Below are positions 32,616-40,881 of a stretch of 45,186 nt of DNA, piece after piece. Position numbers and translations under genes: made by a program. The stretch's first letter is position 1. Each line of letters starts with the position of its first letter. Under the pieces are notes generated by a model. It made no database searches and was not told where the DNA came from. It saw only the letters and a program-made list of their open reading frames with translations. Source of the DNA: a bacterium (GTDB lineage: Bacteria > Patescibacteriota > Saccharimonadia > Saccharimonadales > Saccharimonadaceae); NCBI GenBank assembly GCA_030429445.1, contig JAUIFG010000008.1:1-45186 (forward strand). Reading direction: 5' to 3'.

Positions 32616-33899
32616 TTACTGTGATAGCTCACGGACGACATCTGCGTCGTTCCATGGCTCTTTATTACCTTTGATGACTCGGAATTTTTCGTGCCCCATA
32701 CCCGTAATCAGCACCATATCGCCCTTTTTGGCAACATCTAGGGCTTTTCGGATAGCCTCACGTCGATCTGCAACTTCGGTTGTTTTGCCGTCACCCTTGG
32801 CAGACTGAATGCCCTGCATGATTTCAGCACGAATAGTATCGGGGTCTTCGTTATAGCTCTCTTCGTCAGTCAAAATAATCCTGTCCGCGAGTTTTGCTGC
32901 AATTTCGCCCATAATCGGTCGCTTTACCTTATCGCGATCACCACACGCCCCAAATACTAAAATAATGCGATTTTTAGTAATCGCCTTTGCTGCCGTAAGG
33001 AATTTCTCGAGACCATCAGGTGTATGAGCATAGTCAACAATCACATCATACCCCTTGTTTGTCTCGACACGCTCAAACCGCCCCGGTATACTTTCTACGT
33101 TTGCAACGCCTTCAATGATGTCGTTTACTTTTAGTCCCAGTAAATACGCGGTTGCCGTAGCAGCCGTCATATTGTAGACATTGAATTCACCCGGAAGTGC
33201 CGTCGCCAGATTAACGGTCGTCTGGTGATCAATAACCACTCGCGCCTCACTACCCTTTCGGTATAGCTTTGTGTGCACAATCTTTGCTTCGGCTTCGTCA
33301 TGTTTACCATAGGTGATCTTTTGTGCACCTGCATAAAATTTGTCGAAGTATTCGTACCACTCATCGTCACGATTCAAAATGATAAACTCTGGTTCACCTT
33401 GAAATAATTTTGATTTTGCAGCAGCGTAATTTTCCATCGTCTTGTGATAATCCAAGTGATCTTGCGTCAAATTGGTCATGATAGCAGCCTTTATTGGCAC
33501 GCCGTCTAGTTTGTGCTGATGAAGCGAATGGCTCGTTACTTCTAGCAGAGTGTAATCGACCTTTGCCTTTTTTGCGTCACGGAAAAATCGTTGCATCTGT
33601 GATGTCAAAGCCACCGTTGCATTCAAATCATTAATTCTGCTATCACCCGCAACTTCGATAACAGCAGTTGTGAACAGTGCTGTTTTGAACCCAGCTTCTT
33701 TCAGAATCTCATTCAGATAGTAAAGAGTTGTTGTTTTGCCATTTGTGCCAGTTGCCGCGATAACTTGCAGATCTTTTGCCGGATTGCCGTATCGAGCACT
33801 AACAAGTCGCACGCGACTCTTGCGATAGCCCTCCTCTAATCGACGTACCGCCCCCATTGGCAACGCTTTTCGTGCTACCCCAACTAATAGCCTTTTCAT
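32616..33899 (-). CDS. MurE-like Mur ligase without the N-terminal domain
   Basis: 427 residues. ATP-dependent ligase of the MurE branch of the Mur family. P-loop IAATGTNGKTTTLYYL at about residue 49, where full MurE has it near 110, so the UDP-binding first domain is absent or reduced. Central domain with TSHSLHQHKLDGV, TNLTQDHLDYHKTM and the carbamyl-Lys region. C-terminal domain VDYAHTPDGLEK, FGACGDRDKVKRPIMGEI, and GMGHEKF. The amino-acid selectivity motif (DNPR for diaminopimelate) reads EESYNEDP here. It probably adds the third stem-peptide residue, or a different amino acid. ATG 33899 lies 7 nt after TGA-TAGAAT (33907-33912): leaderless. Heads an operon with the two envelope ORFs and the kinase. 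Confidence 0.85.
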   Translation of the reverse strand: MKRLLVGVARKALPMGAVRRLEEGYRKSRVRLVSARYGNPAKDLQVIAATGTNGKTTTLYYLNEILKEAGFKTALFTTAVIEVAGDSRINDLNATVALTSQMQRFFRDAKKAKVDYTLLEVTSHSLHQHKLDGVPIKAAIMTNLTQDHLDYHKTMENYAAAKSKLFQGEPEFIILNRDDEWYEYFDKFYAGAQKITYGKHDEAEAKIVHTKLYRKGSEARVVIDHQTTVNLATALPGEFNVYNMTAATATAYLLGLKVNDIIEGVANVESIPGRFERVETNKGYDVIVDYAHTPDGLEKFLTAAKAITKNRIILVFGACGDRDKVKRPIMGEIAAKLADRIILTDEESYNEDPDTIRAEIMQGIQSAKGDGKTTEVADRREAIRKALDVAKKGDMVLITGMGHEKFRVIKGNKEPWNDADVVRELSQ

Positions 33900-33965
33900 A
33901 CTTTTTATTCTATCACCTGTCGCTACATGTAACCACTGGTATTTTGCTGTGATACGATGGTTTCG

Positions 33966-34523
33966 ATGAACAGTGTCACGCAGGAACAAGCAAAAAAACT
34001 ACTGATAGCAGGAAAAATCGGTGTTATGCCGACAGATACGGTTTATGGGCTAGTTGCACGCGCACATGATGTATCTGCCGTGCAAAGAATGTACGCTCTA
34101 AAAAAACGTGAACAAAAGCCCGGTACGCTTATCGCAGCCTCAACTAAACAGCTGATTGAACTGGGTGTTTCACAATCAGAAATCAACAAAGTAAAAAAAT
34201 GGTGGCCAAACCCCCTCAGTGCAGTACTTCCGATTAATGAACGAAATTACTTGCACCAAGGAGTAAACACCCTCGCAATGCGCGTTGTTGCGCACCCAGA
34301 GCTAATTGCACTACTCCAACAAACTGGGCCATTAATAACATCGAGCGCCAATCAGCCCGGTGAACCACCAGCCACAAATATTAATGAAGCCTTTGCCTAT
34401 TTTGGTGATGATGTCGATTTTTATGTTGATGGCGGCACAATCGTGAACGGCACACCGTCAACTATTATCCGCCCCGTTAATAATGGCGTTGAAATTCTCC
34501 GCAAAGGTAGCATTGCACCGTAA
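33966..34523 (+). CDS. tsaC: Threonylcarbamoyl-AMP synthase (TsaC/YrdC)
   Basis: 185 residues. Makes threonylcarbamoyl-AMP from Thr, bicarbonate and ATP for the t6A37 modification of tRNAs that read ANN codons. YrdC-fold motifs: GKIGVMPTDTVYGLVARAHD, ALKKREQKPGTLIA (KxR substrate motif), WWPNPLSAVLP, NTLAMRVVAHPELIALL, and TGPLITSSANQPGEPPA. ATG 33966 rather than 33957: an extended -10 (TGA-TACGAT, 33953-33958) ends 7 nt before it, with no Shine-Dalgarno sequence. It diverges from the murE-like gene (66 bp between starts) and precedes tsaD by 39 bp, so the pathway genes are neighbours. Confidence 0.93.
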   Translation: MNSVTQEQAKKLLIAGKIGVMPTDTVYGLVARAHDVSAVQRMYALKKREQKPGTLIAASTKQLIELGVSQSEINKVKKWWPNPLSAVLPINERNYLHQGVNTLAMRVVAHPELIALLQQTGPLITSSANQPGEPPATNINEAFAYFGDDVDFYVDGGTIVNGTPSTIIRPVNNGVEILRKGSIAP

Positions 34524-34562
34524 ACCTTTACTTGCGCTCGTGCGACCTCTATACTGACAGAG

Positions 34563-35882
34563 ATGAAAATACTTGGAATTGAAAGTAGTTGTGACGAGAC
34601 GGCGGCCTCTGTTGTAGAGGATGGTCGAAAATTATTATCTTTTGTCGTTCAAACTCAGATTGATATTCACAAACAATACGGCGGAGTTGTACCAGAAGTC
34701 GCAGCCCGCAGTCACATCGAAGTTATCAACCCCGTCATCAATCAAGCCCTGACAGACGCAAACTGCACATGGGATGACATTGATGCAATCGCCGTCACCT
34801 ACGCCCCGGGGCTCATTGGTTCTCTGTTAGTCGGCACTCTCGCCGCTCGAACCCTCGCGATCATTCATGACAAACCGTTGTATCCAATACATCATGTTGA
34901 GGCTCATGTATATGCAAATTTTATCGTAGAACAGTCGAGCCGTTCGTCCATCTCATCAGGGGTAACATCTGATGACAGTGGCGAAAAGGCGAACACGACA
35001 ACATTTAGTCCGAATGGTAGCCGAAAAGGTGACCTGGAACTGCCTAAACAACAACCAAAGTTTCCCATGCTTGCCCTCATTGTCAGTGGTGGCCATACAC
35101 AATTGGTACTATTCCACGACCATGGAGACTATGAACTACTGGGGCAAACACAAGACGATGCCGTTGGTGAAGCATTTGATAAAGTGGCAAAGATCATCGG
35201 CCTACCCTATCCTGGTGGACCGTCAATTGCTAGTGCCGCTAAACAAGGTGATCCGCATCGCTACAGACTACCAAAAGCAAAATTATCCTGTAAGCACAAA
35301 GGTCCTCATGACGTGCATCGTCGGATGGACAACAAGGCAACGGCGAGTAGCGGACTGAGTCGTACCCAAAAGTACAACGAAGGAGCAACACAGCCGGTAA
35401 CGCAGTTGGGCGTCGATGAGGTATGTCATGCTTATGATTTTTCCTTCTCAGGCCTAAAGACAGCCCTCCTACGCGCCGTTCAACACGAAACTGGTCATGA
35501 TTACACATTTCCATCACACGAGCTTTCTGCGCTCTTAGACGACGTCCAGCGTAATGATTTTGCGGCAAGCTTTCAATACACTGCCGTCGAAACCCTGGTT
35601 GATAAGACAGAAAAGGCATTCAACGACTATTCACCTACTAGCGTTGTCATTGCTGGCGGTGTTGCTGCCAACCAGGAACTTCGCAAACAATTACAAAAAC
35701 GACTATCCATCGACATTGAATACGCTCCCCCGCAGCTGTGTACTGATAATGCTGCCATGATCGCAACACTGGGCTACTACGTTGCACAAAAAAAGATGCC
35801 ATCAAACCCCTATAATTTCGAAGTAGTTCCTAGTCTATCTATGACAAAGACGGCATGGGCTAACGCTTTATCAAACGAATGA
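34563..35882 (+). CDS. tsaD: tRNA t6A threonylcarbamoyltransferase TsaD, with two insertions
   Basis: 439 residues, about 100 longer than usual. Transfers threonylcarbamoyl to A37 of tRNA. Core motifs are intact: GIESSCDETAASVV, EVAARSHIE, metal-binding HHVEAHVYAN, SGGHTQLVLF, GEAFDKVAKIIGLPYPGGPS, FSFSGLKTALLR, IAGGVAANQELR, LCTDNAAMIA. The surplus lies in two hydrophilic inserts, about residues 124-164 (SSRSSISSGVTSDDSGEKAN ...) and 240-290 (SCKHKGPHDVHRRMDNKATA ...), placed between conserved motifs. TATACT (34550-34555) ends 7 nt before ATG 34563: leaderless. Its end overlaps the converging FemAB-like gene by 23 bp. Confidence 0.95.
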   Translation: MKILGIESSCDETAASVVEDGRKLLSFVVQTQIDIHKQYGGVVPEVAARSHIEVINPVINQALTDANCTWDDIDAIAVTYAPGLIGSLLVGTLAARTLAIIHDKPLYPIHHVEAHVYANFIVEQSSRSSISSGVTSDDSGEKANTTTFSPNGSRKGDLELPKQQPKFPMLALIVSGGHTQLVLFHDHGDYELLGQTQDDAVGEAFDKVAKIIGLPYPGGPSIASAAKQGDPHRYRLPKAKLSCKHKGPHDVHRRMDNKATASSGLSRTQKYNEGATQPVTQLGVDEVCHAYDFSFSGLKTALLRAVQHETGHDYTFPSHELSALLDDVQRNDFAASFQYTAVETLVDKTEKAFNDYSPTSVVIAGGVAANQELRKQLQKRLSIDIEYAPPQLCTDNAAMIATLGYYVAQKKMPSNPYNFEVVPSLSMTKTAWANALSNE

Positions 35883-36843
35883 TCTTTTTCGCCAACGGCA
35901 GACCCTTTGTCCAAACAATATATAGCGGTGAAAGTGACTTATCGTAGGTTCCAACCAACCGATCTTCGTGATCGGCAAAGCTTCGCTTAAAATTACTGAC
36001 ACCGTCAGAAACTAATCCGTTCATATCATAACGTTCTAGACCCCATTCGCGCATTTTGCAAATCGCATGCCACTTCAACGCATAGTTAGCGCGAAGCTCC
36101 TGGCCAGTACCATTCATGCCCCCGTATAGTTCAAAAGCAACATTGGTGCTAATCGCCAACCACAAGAATGCAATCGGCCAACCATCTTTGTATGCTGCAA
36201 ACACCGGTGAAGCATCACCGAGATTTTCAAAAACATCAATATAGTACTGGTTGTCGTGAAGTGCAAAGTCTGCCCTATTCGCCGTCTCTCGATAGATCTG
36301 TAGGCATTTTTCCAGCTCTTCCCTATCTCTTACCTGACGAATTTCCACTCCATCTTCATTATTTGATTTGCGAATATATTGCCTTGTTTTCTTGCTCATT
36401 GGCCCTAGCAACTCTTCTTCTGATTTACTGAGGTCGAGAATGAGAGTGTCGGGTATAAGAATCGTGTTTTTTGATTTTCTCCATCCGTGCGGCAATGCCG
36501 GTAATTCTGCCCAGTCTGGTTCGATACTAATAACCACAGCACCGTAGTGAGATTTGGCGTAACTAGCGACAGCCTCTAGCACGTTTGCTGCATAACGAAC
36601 ATCTCCAACTGGACCCCTGGGAACATACGCCAATGCCTTGAATGGCCAAGGCAACTGTTTTACTAAAATCTGAGCCGCCCCTACCCTGTTGTCGTTCATA
36701 CCATACGCAAACAATCGTTCAGCCTTCCAGCCGTGCGCCGCCTTTGTCTGACCCCAGCCCCAAAGTTGAAGGGGATGCCCCTCCCGCTCCAAGACAAAAT
36801 CATCCCAATCTTCCCTGTCAGTACATGTTTTTAACGAAATCAT
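35860..36843 (-). CDS. FemAB-like peptidoglycan bridge transferase (second copy)
   Basis: 327 residues of the FemXAB family (GNAT-fold, aminoacyl-tRNA-dependent branching of peptidoglycan). Seen: HPLQLWGWGQTKAAHGWKAE, LAYVPRGPVGD, MSKKTRQYIRKSNNEDGVEI (family signature), WPIAFLWLAIS, FELYGGMNGTGQELRANYAL, YDMNGLVSDGVSNFKRSFAD and the Lys/Arg-rich end. Closer to Gram-positive FemX-like proteins than the first copy at 28807. ATG 36843 lies 6 nt after TATAAT (36850-36855) with no Shine-Dalgarno sequence; the longer start at 36858 would overlap the -10. Two paralogues suggest successive additions to an interpeptide bridge. Confidence 0.88.
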   Translation of the reverse strand: MISLKTCTDREDWDDFVLEREGHPLQLWGWGQTKAAHGWKAERLFAYGMNDNRVGAAQILVKQLPWPFKALAYVPRGPVGDVRYAANVLEAVASYAKSHYGAVVISIEPDWAELPALPHGWRKSKNTILIPDTLILDLSKSEEELLGPMSKKTRQYIRKSNNEDGVEIRQVRDREELEKCLQIYRETANRADFALHDNQYYIDVFENLGDASPVFAAYKDGWPIAFLWLAISTNVAFELYGGMNGTGQELRANYALKWHAICKMREWGLERYDMNGLVSDGVSNFKRSFADHEDRLVGTYDKSLSPLYIVWTKGLPLAKKIIRLIKR

Positions 36844-36873
36844 ACCCTCATTATACAACGGCAGTGCCTGTGT

Positions 36874-37001
36874 TATAATTACAGATAGAGATACACGTGT
36901 GAAAACAGCTATGCTTGCAAAATACCAGATATCTGTCTTTGCACGTGAAAATATTTGAAAAAGTGATTTAGTAGTACTAATACGGTAAAAGTCAGGAAAA
37001 G
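36874..37001 (+). promoter_or_regulatory. valS promoter and structured leader
   Basis: An extended -10 (TGT-TATAAT, 36871-36879) would give a leader of about 115 nt with nested stems: CACGTG (36894-36899) with 36942-36947, GCAAA (36917-36921) with TTTGC (36938-36942, sharing one base), and CAGAT/ATCTG (36926-36935). A second, closer promoter is TTGAAA-N17-TAATAC just before the Shine-Dalgarno sequence. No T-box sequence is present. Confidence 0.45.
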
Positions 37002-39563
37002 ATGCGCCTTATGAAGCTTGGCAAAATGTATAATCCCAAAGATTTTGAACCAACAATCTATCAGATGTGGGAGACTTCTGGTGCATTCAAGCCGAGTGGA
37101 AAGGGTAGTCCTTATAGTGTTGTTATGCCTCCTGCCAATGCAAACGGCAATTTACACATTGGTCATGCACTAACCATTGGGCTCGAGGATATCCTTGCTC
37201 GCTTTTATCGAATGCAGGGTAGGGATGTCATCTACATCCCCGGTGAGGATCATGCCGGTCTCGAAACATGGGTTGTATATGAAAAAGAGCTTGAAAAAAA
37301 CGATCGATCCCGCACTCAGTTTAGTAGGGAAGAGAACTACGCAAATGTTCGTGACTTCGTAAACGGACACCGAAAAAACACCGAATCTCAGATACGCGCA
37401 CTTGGTGCGAGCGTTTCTTGGGATAATCTCGTTTATACCTTGGACGAAAAGGTTGTTGATAGGACATACAAGACATTCAAAAAACTTTGGGATGAAGGTC
37501 TCGTTTACAGAGATGAGCGCATCGTTAATTACAGTACAAAATACCAGACAGGGTATGCCGATATCGAGGTGAAGTACAAGACAGAAAAGGGCACATTGTG
37601 GCGCATCGCATATCCCGTCCTTGACCATGTTGACGAAATTGTTGTTGCGACAACTCGTCCCGAAACACTACTGGGTGATACAGCTGTCGCAGTGCATCCG
37701 GATGATGCACGTTACAAGCACCTCATAGGCTCACACGTTGTTGTACCCCTGACAAATCGTGAAGTTCCCGTCATTGCCGACGAACATGTTGACCCTGCAT
37801 TTGGTACCGGTGCCGTCAAAGTAACCCCCGCACACGATCCAAATGATTTCGAAATCGGCAATCGACATGACCTTGAGCGGATTCAAGTCATAGGTTTTGA
37901 CGGAAAGATGATGAATGTTCCTCAGCAATTTGAAGGTCTCGAAGTGCAAGAAGCGCGCAAGCGTGTATTAGCAGCGCTTGACTCCGCCGAACTACGTCGT
38001 GGTGAAGACGAAATTGAACACAGTGTTGGATACGATTACAAGAGTGGTCTTCCGATCCAACCACTCCTCAAAAAACAATGGTTTCTAAAGATAAAGCCTC
38101 TTGCCCAACGTGCAACTGAAGCAATAAAAGCGGGTGAGATAACATTTTATCCCGCCAGTAAGCAATCAGCACTCATCAACTATCTAGAAAACATTCATGA
38201 TTGGAACTTATCGCGACAGATTCCTTGGGGCATTCCCATCCCAGCATTCCAAAACACCAAAAATCCAGATGACTGGATATTTGATAATAGGGTAGACCAA
38301 AAAACAATCGATGTAAATGGCACAACATACAAGCGTGAGGAAGATACCTTTGATACGTGGTTCTCAAGTGGTCAATGGCCCTATATCACGACCGATTTTC
38401 TCGAAGAAGGGGAATTATCAAAATATTACCCTCTATCTGTCATGGAAACAGGCTACGACATCCTCTTTCCATGGGTGAGCCGGATGATTATGTTCGGTCT
38501 CCATATTACTGGCAAAGTTCCCTTCAAAGAAGTCTATCTCCACGGCCTCGTTCTTGATGAACACGGTCAAAAAATGAGTAAGAGCAAGGGTAATGTCGTC
38601 AATCCAATGGATATGGTTTTTAGTCATGGATCCGATGCGCTTCGCCTTGGCTTGGTGACAAGTCGTAGCGCTGGTCAAAATCAAGCTTTCAGCGAATCAC
38701 GCGTCGTCACTGGTCGCAACTTCTGCAACAAACTGTGGAACATTGCGCGCTATATAGAAGGTGCGCTGCCTAATGACTTCACACTTGGCAAGCCTATTCC
38801 TGTCAGCCTTGCCGATCACTGGATTATCAGACAACTCAATGTCGCTTCTGAATCTATCACCGAACAACTCCAAAACTATCGTTTTGCAGAGGCAAGCGAA
38901 ATTGTCTATCACGTCATCTGGGATGATGTCGCAGATTGGTATATCGAAGCCAGTAAAAAACAGGTAAACCCACAGCTACTTGGCTGGGTACTAGATACAG
39001 CTCTTCGTATCATGCATCCGTTTGCTCCTTTCGTAACAGAGGCTATTTGGCAAACACTCGGATGGCACAAAGACGAGACACTCATCCAAAGTACATGGCC
39101 TGAAGCGGTTAAATTTGATGAAATTACCGCCTCCGAGTTTGAACAACTACAAAAACTGATTATTGAAACTCGCTATGTCCTCAGTGAACTGCCTACCAAA
39201 AAGCGCTACACTCTGGTATTCCAAAATGATTCACTCATCGCAGACAACGCCGAACTCATTACCTGGCTGACTCGATTGGAAAAGGTCGAAAAGACCGATC
39301 AACCGTCGGGATTGCGCCTTGCAGCCTCAAACCGAGAAGCATGGCTAGATATTGACCAAGAAACCCTCTACGAACACCAGTCAAACCTTGAAAATCGCCT
39401 TGGTGAAACAAAAGAAGACCTTGCCACTCTCTCGGCACGCCTGGAAAACCCCAACTATATAGCAAAGGCACCAGACCATCTTGTCGAGGAAACTCGCAAA
39501 CAACTAGATGAAAAGAAAGCTCTCATCGCTCAATTAGAGCGTGAGCTCGACGTTCTCGACTAA
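37002..39563 (+). CDS. valS: Valyl-tRNA synthetase
   Basis: 853 residues, class I synthetase charging tRNA-Val. HIGH motif in PPANANGNLHIGHALTIG; editing domain (VATTRPETLLGDTAVAVHPD, VTPAHDPNDFEIG) that removes mischarged Thr; KMSKS motif (GQKMSKSKGNVVNPMDM); anticodon-binding helices; and the C-terminal coiled-coil arm (LENRLGETKEDLATLSARLE) specific to ValRS. ATG 37002 follows AGGAAAAG; nearby in-frame ATGs at 37011 and 37026 are possible. Confidence 0.97.
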   Translation: MRLMKLGKMYNPKDFEPTIYQMWETSGAFKPSGKGSPYSVVMPPANANGNLHIGHALTIGLEDILARFYRMQGRDVIYIPGEDHAGLETWVVYEKELEKNDRSRTQFSREENYANVRDFVNGHRKNTESQIRALGASVSWDNLVYTLDEKVVDRTYKTFKKLWDEGLVYRDERIVNYSTKYQTGYADIEVKYKTEKGTLWRIAYPVLDHVDEIVVATTRPETLLGDTAVAVHPDDARYKHLIGSHVVVPLTNREVPVIADEHVDPAFGTGAVKVTPAHDPNDFEIGNRHDLERIQVIGFDGKMMNVPQQFEGLEVQEARKRVLAALDSAELRRGEDEIEHSVGYDYKSGLPIQPLLKKQWFLKIKPLAQRATEAIKAGEITFYPASKQSALINYLENIHDWNLSRQIPWGIPIPAFQNTKNPDDWIFDNRVDQKTIDVNGTTYKREEDTFDTWFSSGQWPYITTDFLEEGELSKYYPLSVMETGYDILFPWVSRMIMFGLHITGKVPFKEVYLHGLVLDEHGQKMSKSKGNVVNPMDMVFSHGSDALRLGLVTSRSAGQNQAFSESRVVTGRNFCNKLWNIARYIEGALPNDFTLGKPIPVSLADHWIIRQLNVASESITEQLQNYRFAEASEIVYHVIWDDVADWYIEASKKQVNPQLLGWVLDTALRIMHPFAPFVTEAIWQTLGWHKDETLIQSTWPEAVKFDEITASEFEQLQKLIIETRYVLSELPTKKRYTLVFQNDSLIADNAELITWLTRLEKVEKTDQPSGLRLAASNREAWLDIDQETLYEHQSNLENRLGETKEDLATLSARLENPNYIAKAPDHLVEETRKQLDEKKALIAQLERELDVLD

Positions 39564-39568
39564 AACTC

Positions 39569-39892
39569 TTAGACGTTTGGCCAAATAATACCGCTACCAC
39601 CAAAGTAGCTGTTACGGCCAAAGTATTTTGCTATGTCGTATTTTCGGTGGTCATCACGGGCTTGCACCCTAGGAATTCCTGAAAATGCATGTTGCAAAGA
39701 AGCACGTTCAACGTGCGTATGAGAACCACCATCACCGTGATCTAATGCGTGAGCACCCAATCCAAACGTTGCTACCGCAACGGGTAGGGATAGGGCAACG
39801 GCTTGGTCAAACTTGGTATCGTGAACCAAAATACCGAGCGCTATGATGACGCCGATACCGATAAATATTCGCTGGAATAGTGTTTTTAACAT
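39569..39892 (-). CDS. Small membrane protein, 107 aa
   Basis: Two hydrophobic segments (QRIFIGIGVIIALGILV, about 7-23; FDQAVALSLPVAVATFGLGA, about 28-47), then a His/Gly/Asp-rich soluble part (HALDHGDGGSHTHVERASLQ) and aromatic end (YFGRNSYFGGSGIIW). The HxxDHGDGGSHTH stretch could bind metal. I do not recognise the family. ATG 39892 has a full promoter but no Shine-Dalgarno sequence. The leader holds a GGTGTT/AACACC hairpin directly before the start codon. Converges with valS. Confidence 0.68.
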   Translation of the reverse strand: MLKTLFQRIFIGIGVIIALGILVHDTKFDQAVALSLPVAVATFGLGAHALDHGDGGSHTHVERASLQHAFSGIPRVQARDDHRKYDIAKYFGRNSYFGGSGIIWPNV

Positions 39893-39918
39893 GTTGGTGT
39901 TTTATTAGTAACACCTTC

Positions 39919-39947
39919 ATATTAGCATAAGTTGTATAAAAAGTCAA
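39919..39947 (-). promoter_or_regulatory. Promoter of the 107-aa membrane protein gene
   Basis: Minus strand TTGACT (39942-39947), 17-nt spacer ending TTATGC (extended -10), TAATAT (39919-39924). Confidence 0.68.
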
Positions 39948-39954
39948 TTATATG

Positions 39955-40410
39955 TTACTTGTGATGATAGGGGTGGTTCAAGCTAATTTGCTGGGCACGA
40001 TAGAGTTGTTCTGTCAGTATTAATCGTACGAGTTGATGTGGAAACACGAGAGGGGAGAGCGACCAGACAAAATCAGCCCGTTGGTGCAGTCGATCATCAA
40101 TACCATACGCACCACCGATAACAATCACCACTTTTTTCGATGAGGTAAATGTATCGTTCAGAAGTTTTGCCAGAGAAGGGGAGTCGATTGATTTACCCCT
40201 CTCATCCAACAATATGACAAAACTGCTACTGTCCAAACGTGAAAGTATACGCCCAGACTCATCTTGACACGCCGCAGCATCCCGCAAGGAGCTGTGTGGT
40301 AAAAGTATCCATTCGATATCAAACGGCTTTTTCAGACGATTCTGGTAGTGCGCAATGCCTTCATCGACCCATTGTTCGTGCTTTTTGCCGACTGCAACAA
40401 TGGTAATCAT
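39955..40410 (-). CDS. rlmH: 23S rRNA (pseudouridine1915-N3)-methyltransferase RlmH
   Basis: 151 residues, SPOUT-type knotted methyltransferase acting on pseudouridine 1915 of 23S rRNA in the 70S ribosome. MITIVAVGKKHEQWVDEGIA opens the protein; LDERGKSIDSPSLAKLL, VIGGAYGIDDRLHQRAD (SAM-binding knot) and the terminal FPHQLVRLILTEQLYRA plus NHPYHHK are the family signature. ATG 40410 overlaps the stop of the HIT gene (ATGA), so translation is coupled. The longer frame starting at 40485 lies inside the HIT gene and is rejected. Confidence 0.95.
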   Translation of the reverse strand: MITIVAVGKKHEQWVDEGIAHYQNRLKKPFDIEWILLPHSSLRDAAACQDESGRILSRLDSSSFVILLDERGKSIDSPSLAKLLNDTFTSSKKVVIVIGGAYGIDDRLHQRADFVWSLSPLVFPHQLVRLILTEQLYRAQQISLNHPYHHK

Positions 40411-40826
40411 GCAACACGCAACTTTTCGGCAACAACACGTAAAACATCGCCAGAGACAGCAGACCCCTCCGCGCTTTCTTTCCACGCAGTATGTTTTTCG
40501 AGAGTCTCCTCTAAAGCCTCGTGGAATCCAAACACATGGATATGAGCATGGGGTACGCCAAAACCCTCTACGAGTAGTCCAATTCTCTTGTAATCTGGGT
40601 ATGTATCGCTCAGCCTTGTTTGCATCTGTTTTGATACATCAAAAAGATGTTGATACGTCTGATCGTCTACGTCCCATAGGCTGTCAATCTGTTCATTTGG
40701 GATGACAAGCATATGACCTTCTGTAAACGGTTGAATTGTCAGTAATACAAAGCAAACATCATCCTGATAGATAATTTCACCCGGTATCTGACCTTTACGT
40801 ATTTTAGTAAAAATTGAATCTTGCAT
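40407..40826 (-). CDS. HIT-family nucleotide-binding hydrolase
   Basis: 139 residues. Histidine-triad motif HAHIH (GVPHAHIHVFGF) with the catalytic central His; typical opening DSIFTKIRKGQIPGEIIYQD and nucleotide-binding FTEGHMLVIPNEQID. Hydrolyses nucleoside phosphoramidates, AMP-lysine or ApnA-type substrates; the physiological one is unknown. ATG 40826 lies 6 nt after TACAAT (40833-40838), so it is probably leaderless. Coupled to rlmH by ATGA. Divergent from the GNAT gene (55 bp between starts). Confidence 0.93.
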   Translation of the reverse strand: MQDSIFTKIRKGQIPGEIIYQDDVCFVLLTIQPFTEGHMLVIPNEQIDSLWDVDDQTYQHLFDVSKQMQTRLSDTYPDYKRIGLLVEGFGVPHAHIHVFGFHEALEETLEKHTAWKESAEGSAVSGDVLRVVAEKLRVA

Positions 40827-40846
40827 AATTCTATTGTATCTCAAAA

Positions 40847-40875
40847 TTGACAATATATTATACTTATGTTAAAAT
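40847..40875 (+). promoter_or_regulatory. GNAT gene promoter
   Basis: TTGACA (40847-40852), 17-nt spacer ending ATGT, TAAAAT (40870-40875), ending exactly 6 nt before ATG 40882: a full promoter serving a leaderless start. Confidence 0.75.
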
Positions 40876-40881
40876 TAGAAT

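Noticed and set aside
36880-37001. T-box riboswitch upstream of valS
   Set aside because: No T-box consensus (GGTGGNACC-type) or specifier-loop arrangement is present.
40411-40485. 25-residue Cys/Arg-rich extension of RlmH
   Set aside because: It lies within the HIT gene; RlmH homologues start at MITIVAVG and the ATGA overlap explains translation.
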